From VAXT01 sp963774625 (GTDB taxonomy: Bacteria > Actinomycetota > Thermoleophilia > Gaiellales > Gaiellaceae): DNA of 64,000 nucleotides. This document shows, piece by piece, positions 37,988 to 45,274 of the stretch (the stretch's first letter is position 1; each line of letters begins with the position of its first letter). The stretch is taken from contig CAVZFQ010000014.1 of NCBI GenBank assembly GCA_963774625.1, positions 101,877 to 165,876 on the forward strand, read 5' to 3'. A program made the position numbers and the translations under genes. The notes beneath the pieces are model-generated. The model was not told the DNA's origin. It searched no databases and saw nothing but the letters and a program-made list of their open reading frames with translations.

Positions 37988-39277
37988 GTGAGGGTTCGCC
38001 TGGGGCTCGTGGCCGCGATCACCTCGCTCGCGCTGGTTCCACTCGCGATGGCGATCGACTTCGGCCCGCCCGGTCAGGTGCTCGTCGGGCCCGCTCCTAA
38101 CGCGATCGTCGTCCTGGACGTGAACGACGACGCGAAGCCCGACCTCGTCACGGCGAATGCCTCGCCAAGCGGGGTCTCTCTGCTCCGCGGCAAGGGAGAC
38201 GGATCGTTCCTGGCCCGGATCGACATAGGTGCGGCAGGAGCAGCGCGCGGCCTGACGATCGCGGACGTGAACTCCGACGGATTCGACGACGTCGTGGTGG
38301 CCAACGTCGCCGGTGGAACGGTTTCGCTGCTCCTCGGAAATGGCACGACGCTCGTACCGGGCGGACGCTTCCGCGCGGGAGCCGCCCCGCAGGCGGTAGC
38401 GGCAGACGACGTCGACAGCGACGGCTACGTCGACCTCGTGACTGCGAACACATCCGGCCCGGCAGTCTCGGTCCTGCTCGGACAAGGCGACGGCACGTTC
38501 GCCGCTCCCGCCGACTACCGGACGCGCACCGGCTCCTACTCGGTCGCGATCACCGACGTGGACGCCGACGGCATCCAGGACATCGTGTCGACCGACTCGC
38601 TCGCGGACACCCTGTCGCTCTTGATCGGCAACGGCGACGGCACGTTCCAGCCGGCCAGGCAGAGCGGCCGGGTCGGGTCGCGGCCACGGTGGGTGACCGT
38701 GGGCGCCGATGGCCTGTACGTCGCGAGCCTGGGGGGTGCGGGCGGGGTTGGAAGCGGCGTCTACGTGGTTTCGCTGGACGGCGGACCTTCGACGCGGTAT
38801 GCCGTCGGCTCGGCGCCGGGCTGGGTCGGGGTCGACGACTTCAACCAGGACGGGAACGAAGACATCGTCGTCACACGTCCAGGAGCGAATCGGGTCGCGG
38901 TTCGCTACGGACAGGATGTCTTGCTGCCGCTGGGGGTTGGCAAGTCGCCGAGCGGCGGGGCGATCGCAGACCTCAACGAGGACAGCATCCCCGACCTCGC
39001 GGTCGCGAACCGCGGGTCGAACAGGGTCACTGTCTTCCTGAACGACGGGCACGAGGCTCCGCCGGGCGCAACCTGCGTCGTTCCGAGGCTCGCCCGGGCG
39101 ACACTTCCCGTCGCCAGGGTCGCCGTGCGCGCCGGAGGGTGCACGGTCGGGCGTGTGACCCGGAAGTACTCGCGGGTGCGCAAGGGACGCGTGATCGCCC
39201 AGCGGCCAAAGGCTGGGACCCGTCTGCCAGCCGGAGCGAGCGTGGCACTCGTGCTCAGTCGAGGCCCGCGCCGGTAG
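37988..39277 (+). CDS. secreted VCBS/FG-GAP repeat protein with C-terminal PASTA-like domain
   Basis: A 429-residue protein. A signal peptide (LGLVAAITSLALVPLAMA) is followed by about six FG-GAP/VCBS repeats (VLDVNDDAKPDLVTAN, IADVNSDGFDDVVVAN, DDVDSDGYVDLVTAN, DVDADGIQDIV, DDFNQDGNEDIVV) forming a Ca-binding beta-propeller. The C-terminal about 70 residues are PASTA-like: CVVPRLARATLPVARVAV, a Cys pair, IAQRPKAGTRLPAG. This tail is diverged from the six later PASTA cassettes and lacks the proline linker. It is probably retained at the cell wall. It starts at GTG 37988, 23 bases after fabF. Confidence 0.85.
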   Translation: MRVRLGLVAAITSLALVPLAMAIDFGPPGQVLVGPAPNAIVVLDVNDDAKPDLVTANASPSGVSLLRGKGDGSFLARIDIGAAGAARGLTIADVNSDGFDDVVVANVAGGTVSLLLGNGTTLVPGGRFRAGAAPQAVAADDVDSDGYVDLVTANTSGPAVSVLLGQGDGTFAAPADYRTRTGSYSVAITDVDADGIQDIVSTDSLADTLSLLIGNGDGTFQPARQSGRVGSRPRWVTVGADGLYVASLGGAGGVGSGVYVVSLDGGPSTRYAVGSAPGWVGVDDFNQDGNEDIVVTRPGANRVAVRYGQDVLLPLGVGKSPSGGAIADLNEDSIPDLAVANRGSNRVTVFLNDGHEAPPGATCVVPRLARATLPVARVAVRAGGCTVGRVTRKYSRVRKGRVIAQRPKAGTRLPAGASVALVLSRGPRR

Positions 39278-39291
39278 CGTTCGCGCTACCA

Positions 39292-39936
39292 GTGGCCTTC
39301 ATCGTCGAATCGCAGGTCGAGGAGTACGCCGAGGCGCACACGACGCCGGACGGCGAGCTCTTCGAGCGCCTGGCCGAGGAGACTCGCGCGAAGACCACGG
39401 CGCCCCAGATGATGGTCGGCCGGATCGAGGGCCGCTTCCTGGCGACGCTGGTCGCGCTGAGCGGTGCCCGGCGGATCCTCGAGTTCGGCACGTTCACTGG
39501 CTACTCATCGATCTCGATGGCGTCGGCCCTGCCTCCTGACGGCAAGGTGATCACGCTCGACGTCGACCCGGAGGCAACCGCGATCGCCCGTCGGTACATG
39601 GACGAGAGCGGCCATGGGGACAAGATCGAGATCCGGCTCGGGCCTGCGCTGGAGACGCTCCAGGATGTCTCCGGCCCCTTCGACCTCGTCTTCATCGACG
39701 CCGACAAGCCCAACTACGTCAACTACTACGAGGCGGCGCTGCCGCTGCTCGCCGACGACGGGCTGCTGATCGCCGACAACGTGCTCTGGTCGGGGCGCGT
39801 CGTCGAGGACGAGGACGACGGAGACGAGTCGACCCGGGCGATCAAGGAGTTCAACGAGCACGTGCGGGCAGACGATCGCGTCGTCTCGGTCATGCTGACC
39901 GTCCGGGACGGCATGACGCTCGTCCGCAAGCGGTAA
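39292..39936 (+). CDS. O-methyltransferase (caffeoyl-CoA/catechol type)
   Basis: A 214-residue class I SAM-dependent O-methyltransferase. The SAM-binding motif is ILEFGTFTGYSSISMA, followed by GKVITLDVDP, the catalytic/metal segment DLVFIDADKPNYVNYYE and DNVLWSGRVV. It has the standard length for the family-3 O-methyltransferases, which methylate catechol-like small molecules with Mg2+. GTG 39292 lies 14 bases after the previous stop. The substrate is unknown. Confidence 0.92.
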   Translation: MAFIVESQVEEYAEAHTTPDGELFERLAEETRAKTTAPQMMVGRIEGRFLATLVALSGARRILEFGTFTGYSSISMASALPPDGKVITLDVDPEATAIARRYMDESGHGDKIEIRLGPALETLQDVSGPFDLVFIDADKPNYVNYYEAALPLLADDGLLIADNVLWSGRVVEDEDDGDESTRAIKEFNEHVRADDRVVSVMLTVRDGMTLVRKR

Positions 39937-39939
39937 TTC

Positions 39940-39968
39940 TTGAATTACCCGTGAGAAAGCTGTAGAAC
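39940..39968 (+). promoter_or_regulatory. sigma-70-type promoter upstream of the first propeller-PASTA gene
   Basis: TTGAAT (39940-39945), a 17-base spacer, then TAGAAC (39963-39968). The strong ribosome site AGGGGAGGG (40002-40010) follows, 6 bases before the ATG. Confidence 0.65.
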
Positions 39969-40016
39969 CGGACGTGGCCCCGGACCTCGGGGGGGTTTTC
40001 TAGGGGAGGGTTCTTC

Positions 40017-41900
40017 ATGGTATGGAAGCGGAAGCGCAGCCTTTGGCTGGCCACACTCACTCTGGCGTTCGGAGTCGTGTTGACGGGCACGATCGCCGTT
40101 GGAGCGAGCGCGGGCGGCACGGAGGGCATCTGCGCGACGGTCGAGGAGTACAGCCTCGACAAGCAGACCAACGTTCATGCCTCGCAGATTCTCGCGAGTT
40201 GCGGTCGCGGTGAGGGAGGGTTCGCCCTTCATGAGTTCTCGGCCCTTCGCCGGCTAGGCGCCACGGCGCCGGAGCTCGGCGGGGTCGACAAGGACGTCAC
40301 TGCGGGCGCCGGCGACGTGCTCCCGCACATCACGCAGTCCGAAACCCAGACCTGGGCTGAGGGCAACACGACCGTGGTCACCTACAACGACTCGAAGACC
40401 GCGCCGAGCTGCTACTCGGGCGGCTCCGTCTCGCAGGACAACGGCACCAGCTGGGCGTACCTGAACTCGCGGCCGTTCTGCACCGGACACGGAACCGGCT
40501 TCGGCGACCCGGTTGTCGTCTACGACAAGGCTCACACCAAGTGGGTCGCGATCTTCCTCGCATCAGGATGCGGCGGCCAGGGTCTCGGCGTCTGGACCTC
40601 TCCGGACGGTGTTACCTGGTCGACCGGCGTTTGTGCCCATAACGGCTCGAGCGACGACCGCGAGTCGGGCTGGGTCGACAACGACCCGTCGAGCCCGTTC
40701 TACGGTCGCATCTACGTGAGTTGGAACAACTTCGCCGTTGGCGGCGGAGCGTTGCAGGTGGCCTGGTCGAATGACGGGGCACTGACGTGGAGCCCGGCGG
40801 TCACCGTCAACCCAAGCTTCAACCGCAACGTGCAGGTCACAACCGGCGTCGGTGGTACGGGCACGGTCTTCATTGCCAGCATGAACGAAGGAGGCGGCGG
40901 CGTCAGCCCACGCACGAACCTCGTCTACCGCTCGACCACCGGCGGCGCCACGTGGTCGCCGATCACCATGGGGCCGTCGTTCACGCCTCCGGGAGTCGCG
41001 AACTGCAGCACGAACTCGTACTTCCGCGGCATGTTCAACACGCCGACCACCGGCTACTGGAGGTACATGGGCTGGGGCGACATCGGCGCCGGCCCGAACG
41101 GGATCATCCACTACGCGTACACGCAGGATGGCGCCGGCGCTGACGCCGGGGACATCTACTACACGCGCTCCACGGACAACGGCCTCACCTGGAGCCCCGG
41201 CATCAAGATCGACGGAGACGGCAGTGCACGCAACCAGTGGATGCCGTCGCTCTCCGTCAATACGACAGGTCACGTTCTGATCAGCTGGTACGACGCGCGG
41301 AACACGACCGGCGACAACCTCGAGCGTTGGGGCAGGACCTCGAGCAACAACGGGGCCACGTGGGCGAGCGCCGAAGCGATCAGCGACGTCGTCAGTCCGA
41401 AGCCGCTGCAGCCGGACCCGAACGTCCAGGCCTGCTACGCCGGCGACTACGACCGGAGCTACAGCAACACCGCGAACCACTACACGGCCTGGGTCGACGG
41501 CCGCGTCCTGATCGGCGGCTCGTCGCAGCAGAACGTGTTCTTCGACAAGGTCGCGGTCGGGCCACCGCCGCCGCCGCCACCACCGCCACCTCCGCCACCT
41601 CCGCCACCTCCGCCGCCTCCGCCTCCGCCACCACCGCCACCACCGCCTCCGCCGCCACCACCGCCTCCGCCTCCGCCTCCGCCGCCTCCGGCCCCACCGC
41701 CGGCTCGCTGTCGCGTGCCGAACGTGATCGGCCTGCGGCTGCAGACGGCGAGGGCGCGGATCCGGGCACGGCGCTGTCGTGTCGGCACGATCCGCAGGGT
41801 TCGCTCCCGGCGCGTTGGCCGTGTTCTCGGCCAGAGCCCGCGGGGCGGCGCAGTCCGGCCCGTCAACTTCAGGGTCAACCTGCGGGTAGGACGCAGGTAG
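40017..41900 (+). CDS. secreted beta-propeller - polyproline - PASTA protein (P1)
   Basis: A 627-residue protein. A signal peptide (LATLTLAFGVVLTGTIAVGASA) is followed by a short N-terminal region (TEGICATVEEYSLDKQTN) and a sialidase/BNR-like beta-propeller (about 90-515) with Asp-box-like repeats such as SNDGALTWS, STTGGATWS and STDNGLTWS. A tract of about 43 prolines then leads to a basic PASTA domain (RCRVPNVIGL, Cys pair, GQSPRGGAVRPVNFRVNL). PASTA domains bind muropeptides, so cell-wall attachment is inferred. The propeller is a close paralog of the one in the protein at 45275. There is no evidence of sialidase catalytic residues. It starts at ATG 40017 with a strong ribosome site. Confidence 0.87.
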   Translation: MVWKRKRSLWLATLTLAFGVVLTGTIAVGASAGGTEGICATVEEYSLDKQTNVHASQILASCGRGEGGFALHEFSALRRLGATAPELGGVDKDVTAGAGDVLPHITQSETQTWAEGNTTVVTYNDSKTAPSCYSGGSVSQDNGTSWAYLNSRPFCTGHGTGFGDPVVVYDKAHTKWVAIFLASGCGGQGLGVWTSPDGVTWSTGVCAHNGSSDDRESGWVDNDPSSPFYGRIYVSWNNFAVGGGALQVAWSNDGALTWSPAVTVNPSFNRNVQVTTGVGGTGTVFIASMNEGGGGVSPRTNLVYRSTTGGATWSPITMGPSFTPPGVANCSTNSYFRGMFNTPTTGYWRYMGWGDIGAGPNGIIHYAYTQDGAGADAGDIYYTRSTDNGLTWSPGIKIDGDGSARNQWMPSLSVNTTGHVLISWYDARNTTGDNLERWGRTSSNNGATWASAEAISDVVSPKPLQPDPNVQACYAGDYDRSYSNTANHYTAWVDGRVLIGGSSQQNVFFDKVAVGPPPPPPPPPPPPPPPPPPPPPPPPPPPPPPPPPPPPPPPPPPPAPPPARCRVPNVIGLRLQTARARIRARRCRVGTIRRVRSRRVGRVLGQSPRGGAVRPVNFRVNLRVGRR

Positions 41901-41936
41901 GAAGCAACCAAGACGAATGAAAACGGGGCGCCCGTC
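41704..41936 (+). repeat. PASTA-tail cassette with terminator arm, duplicated copy 1
   Basis: About 233 bases covering the PASTA domain, stop, 3' UTR and the left arm of the terminator. They match 48030-48262 with only about four visible substitutions. Shorter homologous cassettes end at 49337, 51349 and 52555, with a diverged one at 43810. Confidence 0.85.
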
Positions 41937-42055
41937 CATTACGCGGGCGCCCCGCCTACTACGTCAACTGGCCCTTGTAGAAAGGGGTCGGTCCCCCTAC
42001 AGTCCGATGGGGTTCATTCGGAAGGAAAGCCTTTACAGAGGGGGGCTCACGGGGG
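41901..42055 (+). promoter_or_regulatory. P1-P2 intergenic region with TAGAAA box and inverted repeat
   Basis: After the terminator, TAGAAA (about 41980) lies within GTAG...GGGGTCGGTCCCC...CTAC, an inverted repeat that could be an operator or a leader hairpin. No good -35 is seen. GAGGGGG near 42038-42045 precedes ATG 42056. Confidence 0.4.
41920..41960 (+). terminator. hairpin terminator after P1
   Basis: An 11-bp stem CGGGGCGCCCG (41924-41934) / CGGGCGCCCCG (41944-41954), preceded by AAAA. A near-identical hairpin follows P3. Confidence 0.8.
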
Positions 42056-43810
42056 ATGTATACGCGCGTACTAGCGCTGGCCGCGACGATGCTGATTGTC
42101 GTCCTCGCCGGTGCGACCTCAGTCTTCGGCAAGACGGCAGCGGATGGTGGATCGACACGGGTCGACGCCGAGGTGCTCGACCAGATCGCCAACCGCGGCA
42201 GCGCGACATTCTGGGTCGTCCTCGAGCAGAAGGCCGACCTCCGTCCTGCGGCCTCGGTGCAGAACAGCACGTCACGCGGGGAGTTCGTCTACGGCGAGCT
42301 TCGCAAGACGGCAGCTGGAAGCCAGGCGGGCCTCCGCGCGCTGCTCGCGCGTCGCGGCGCGGACTACAAGCCGTTCTGGATCCTGAACTCGATTCGCGTG
42401 ACCGGCGACCAGGCGCTGCTCGACGAGCTCGCGGCTCGGTCCGAAGTCCAGAAGATCATTGCCGACCACGTCTTTCGCATCCCGGAGCCGATCCCCGGAA
42501 AGACCGAACCCAGGGTCGACGCCGTGGAGTGGGGCATCGACCGGATCCGCGCTCCCCTCGTGTGGTCGACCTTTGGTGACCGTGGTGAGGGCATCGTCGT
42601 CGCGAACATCGACACCGGCGTCCGCTTTACGCATCAGGCGGTTGTCCGTCAGTACCGCGGGAATTCCGGCGCGACGTTCGACCACAACTACAACTGGTTC
42701 GACCCGTCCAACGTCTGCGGCAACCCATCGGCGGCACCGTGCGACAACAACGCGCACGGCACCCACACGATGGGCACGATGGTGGGCGAGGACACGGGCG
42801 CTGCCAACCAGATAGGCGTCGCTCCAGCGGCGAAGTGGATCGCCGCCAAGGGCTGCGAGAGCAACAGCTGCTCCACTTCTGCCCTGCTCGCCTCGGGCCA
42901 ATGGATCCTGGCTCCAACCAATCTCATCGGGCAAAGCCCACGCCCTGACCTACGGCCTCACATCGTGAACAACTCGTGGGGCAATTCCAACGGCGGTGAC
43001 ACCTTCTATGAGGCGATCGTCAACGCCTGGGTCGCCTCCGGGATCTTTCCGACCTTCTCGAACGGGAACACGGGCCCTGGCTGCGGAACCGTCGGCTCGC
43101 CGGGCAGTTACCCGGTGAGTTACAGCGTCGGCGCGTTCGACATCAACAACGCGATTGCCAGCTTCTCCAGCCGCGGTCCTGCGCCGGCGGGCCTGGGGGG
43201 CGGAATCAAGCCGAACATTGCGGCGCCGGGCGCGAACGTCCGCTCCTCGACGAACGGGAGCGATTCGAGCTACGCGGCGTTCAACGGCACGTCGATGGCG
43301 GCCCCCCACCTGTCGGGCACGGTCGCTCTCATGTGGTCGAAGACGCCGGCGCTCGCGCGAGACATCACGCAGACCAAGGCGATCCTCAACCAGATCGCTC
43401 TCGACACGCCTGGCCCGTGCGGCGGTACCGACGCGAACAACAACACCTGGGGCGAGGGCCGGCTCGACGCCTTCGCAGCCGTTAGCCAATCCGGCCCTCC
43501 GCCGCCACCACCACCTCCGCCACCACCACCTCCGCCGCCTCCACCTCCGCCGCCTCCACCGCCGCCACCACCACCACCTCCGCCTCCGCCGCCTCCTCCG
43601 GCACCACCGCCGGTTCGCTGTCGCGTACCGAACGTGCTCGGCCTGAGGCTGGCAACGGCCCGGACGCGGATCCAGGCGCGTAACTGCCGGGTCGGCAGGG
43701 TGCGCAGGGCCCGCTCGCTGCGCGTCGGCCGGGTCATCGGCCAGAGCCCACGGGGCGGAGCCGTACGCGCGCGCAACTTCAGAGTCAACCTGGTAGTCGG
43801 CCGCAGGTAA
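42056..43810 (+). CDS. secreted subtilisin-like serine protease with polyproline-PASTA tail (P2)
   Basis: A 584-residue S8 peptidase. A signal peptide (LALAATMLIVVLAGATSVFG) is followed by an I9-like inhibitory prodomain (about 35-145) and a catalytic domain: Asp186 in ANIDTGV, His234 in AHGTHTMGT, oxyanion Asn338 in FSNGNTG, Ser413 in NGTSMAAPH. A tract of about 38 prolines and a PASTA domain (RCRVPNVLGL, NCRVGRVRRA) close it. This tail is more diverged than the others in the cluster. The triad is complete, so it should be active outside the cell. It could mature the neighbouring surface proteins (inference). Confidence 0.93.
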   Translation: MYTRVLALAATMLIVVLAGATSVFGKTAADGGSTRVDAEVLDQIANRGSATFWVVLEQKADLRPAASVQNSTSRGEFVYGELRKTAAGSQAGLRALLARRGADYKPFWILNSIRVTGDQALLDELAARSEVQKIIADHVFRIPEPIPGKTEPRVDAVEWGIDRIRAPLVWSTFGDRGEGIVVANIDTGVRFTHQAVVRQYRGNSGATFDHNYNWFDPSNVCGNPSAAPCDNNAHGTHTMGTMVGEDTGAANQIGVAPAAKWIAAKGCESNSCSTSALLASGQWILAPTNLIGQSPRPDLRPHIVNNSWGNSNGGDTFYEAIVNAWVASGIFPTFSNGNTGPGCGTVGSPGSYPVSYSVGAFDINNAIASFSSRGPAPAGLGGGIKPNIAAPGANVRSSTNGSDSSYAAFNGTSMAAPHLSGTVALMWSKTPALARDITQTKAILNQIALDTPGPCGGTDANNNTWGEGRLDAFAAVSQSGPPPPPPPPPPPPPPPPPPPPPPPPPPPPPPPPPPPAPPPVRCRVPNVLGLRLATARTRIQARNCRVGRVRRARSLRVGRVIGQSPRGGAVRARNFRVNLVVGRR

Positions 43811-43814
43811 CGAA

Positions 43815-43850
43815 AGAAACGGCGCCCGCTAGAAGGCGGGCGCCCACATT
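43815..43850. terminator. bidirectional hairpin terminator between convergent genes
   Basis: Stem GGCGCCCGC (43821-43829) / GCGGGCGCC (43836-43844) with loop TAGAAG. A-rich sequence on the left and ACATTTA on the right would serve both the plus-strand protease and the minus-strand gene ending at 43864. Confidence 0.7.
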
Positions 43851-43863
43851 TACGTAGTTGCGA

Positions 43864-45093
43864 TCAGCTACAGGCCGGCGACAGCTGCGCGAAGCCGCCG
43901 TCGTACGAGGCTGCGCATGTGACCACTGAAGGATCGAGGGCTGCGGTCGGCCCGGTCAGCTGGCTCGCGCCGATTTTTGCGGCTCCGCCCGCCGCGCCGC
44001 CTCCGAATGCGTAGACGCTGTTCGTAGCGCCGGCGACTCGCGACTGGTTCACGGTCACGGTTGGCGTGTTGAACTTGTACCCGGAGAAGACGCCGTAGGA
44101 CTCGGGCGCGCCGGACCCTGAGGCCGTGACGCTCATCAGGGAATGGGTTCCGTTGTACACGCGAAGGGCAACCGCAAACGCGCCGCCGCTCGCGGTCAGC
44201 ACGGAGCCCGAGATCGTGCTGGAGCCACCGTAGGCCAGAAGCCCGACGTTCACACTCGAAGCGCCGCTGCCCGTGAAGGAGGAGTTGACGGCAATCAGGT
44301 TGGAACCGCCCCCGAAGTTGACGAGGCCGGCCGCCTGGGCACCGCCGGTTCCGGCGGTCGTGACGTCCGTGAGCAGCGGTACGCCGCCTGTGACCTCGAT
44401 CGGATAGTTGAACGATCCTCCGGAGCTCGTTGCCGTCACGTGCGTGAAGCGCGGCGAAACGCCGTTCGAGTACAGGGCAACGGTGTTCGTTCCCCGAACG
44501 CTCAAAAAGCGGAGCTCGCTGTTGTTCGCGGCGACCAGGGTGGCGGGTATGGCGGCCGTCGAGCTGATCGTCGTGGTGAGCTCACCCGATCCCTCTACAT
44601 CGACGTAGGGCTTCAGGGCGAGCGGCTCGGAGCCCAGGTCGTAGATACCGGGCTCGATCTTGAGGAGGTACGGGCGGGTTGGGCCGTTACCTGTGATGCC
44701 CGCTAGGGCGTTGCGAAGCAGCAGGCCGTTCTTGGTCTCGTCGAGCGGATCGGGGCTGACGATGATCGTCCGTTCGTACGAGACTCCGGCACCCTGCGGC
44801 CCGGCCGGGCCGGGGATGCCCTGCGCGCCCTGGGGCCCGCGCTCTCCCCGCTCGCCCGGTGCTCCGGCTGCACCCCTGGGGAGGACGGAGGCAGGGAACC
44901 TGCCCTTCGCGTCCAGGGCAAGCAGCTGTCCCGGAACCGGCGTCCGCGACGCTTTGATGTTCCCGACCTTGCCCGCGTTCTGCGCGAACAGCGCCACACG
45001 GACTGCGTCCGCGGCGGCATGTCCGAGCGGCGTGATTCCGAGCACCGCGACGATCAATGCGGCGGCAGCGAGCGCTGTCGAGATCCGGTTCAC
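43864..45093 (-). CDS. secreted protein with collagen-like segment and beta-helix/pectin-lyase-like domain
   Basis: A 409-residue protein from GTG 45093, which is preceded at 7 bases by AGGGGAGGG; a longer open frame upstream is not credible. A signal peptide (ALAAAALIVAVLGITPLGHAAA) is followed by a region VALFAQNAGKVGNIKASRTP, seen in proteins with trimeric tails, a short collagen-like Gly-X-Y segment (GAPGERGERGPQGAQGIPGP) and a beta-helical domain with VDVEGSGELTTTIS, NNSELRFLSVRG and GGGSNLIAVNSSF. It is probably a surface-exposed trimer. It lacks the PASTA tail of its neighbours but shares their ribosome-site motif. Confidence 0.8.
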   Translation of the reverse strand: MNRISTALAAAALIVAVLGITPLGHAAADAVRVALFAQNAGKVGNIKASRTPVPGQLLALDAKGRFPASVLPRGAAGAPGERGERGPQGAQGIPGPAGPQGAGVSYERTIIVSPDPLDETKNGLLLRNALAGITGNGPTRPYLLKIEPGIYDLGSEPLALKPYVDVEGSGELTTTISSTAAIPATLVAANNSELRFLSVRGTNTVALYSNGVSPRFTHVTATSSGGSFNYPIEVTGGVPLLTDVTTAGTGGAQAAGLVNFGGGSNLIAVNSSFTGSGASSVNVGLLAYGGSSTISGSVLTASGGAFAVALRVYNGTHSLMSVTASGSGAPESYGVFSGYKFNTPTVTVNQSRVAGATNSVYAFGGGAAGGAAKIGASQLTGPTAALDPSVVTCAASYDGGFAQLSPACS

Positions 45094-45100
45094 GATCGTC

Positions 45101-45109
45101 CCCTCCCCT
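45101..45109 (-). promoter_or_regulatory. shared strong ribosome binding site (minus-strand copy)
   Basis: AGGGGAGGG on the minus strand, 7 bases before GTG 45093. The same nonamer precedes genes at 40017, 45275 and 51434. Confidence 0.7.
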
Positions 45110-45191
45110 AGTTGAAGACCCGGTTCGAGCGTAACAACCTCCGGAAGCTTCGACAATAGGACCGAGGGCTGGGGAGGAAGCTCGACCTCTA

Positions 45192-45220
45192 TTGAAAAAC
45201 GTGACTCAACAAGGTAGAAA
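45192..45220 (+). promoter_or_regulatory. sigma-70-type promoter of P3
   Basis: TTGAAA (45192-45197), a 17-base spacer, then TAGAAA (45215-45220). This is close in sequence and spacing to the promoter at 39940-39968. Confidence 0.68.
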
Positions 45221-45259
45221 CCGTCCCACGCTCCGGAAGTAGGGGCACAACGAATGGGT

Positions 45260-45268
45260 AGGGGAGGG
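45260..45268 (+). promoter_or_regulatory. ribosome binding site deciding the start of P3
   Basis: AGGGGAGGG is 6 bases from GTG 45275, exactly as for ATG 40017. The upstream in-frame ATG 45254 has no ribosome site, so 45275 is preferred. Confidence 0.75.
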
Positions 45269-45274
45269 TTTTCT

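Noticed and set aside
40017..41900. Assigning the propeller proteins as active sialidases
   Set aside because: Asp-box-like repeats are present, but the Arg triad and Tyr/Glu nucleophile of sialidases could not be identified.
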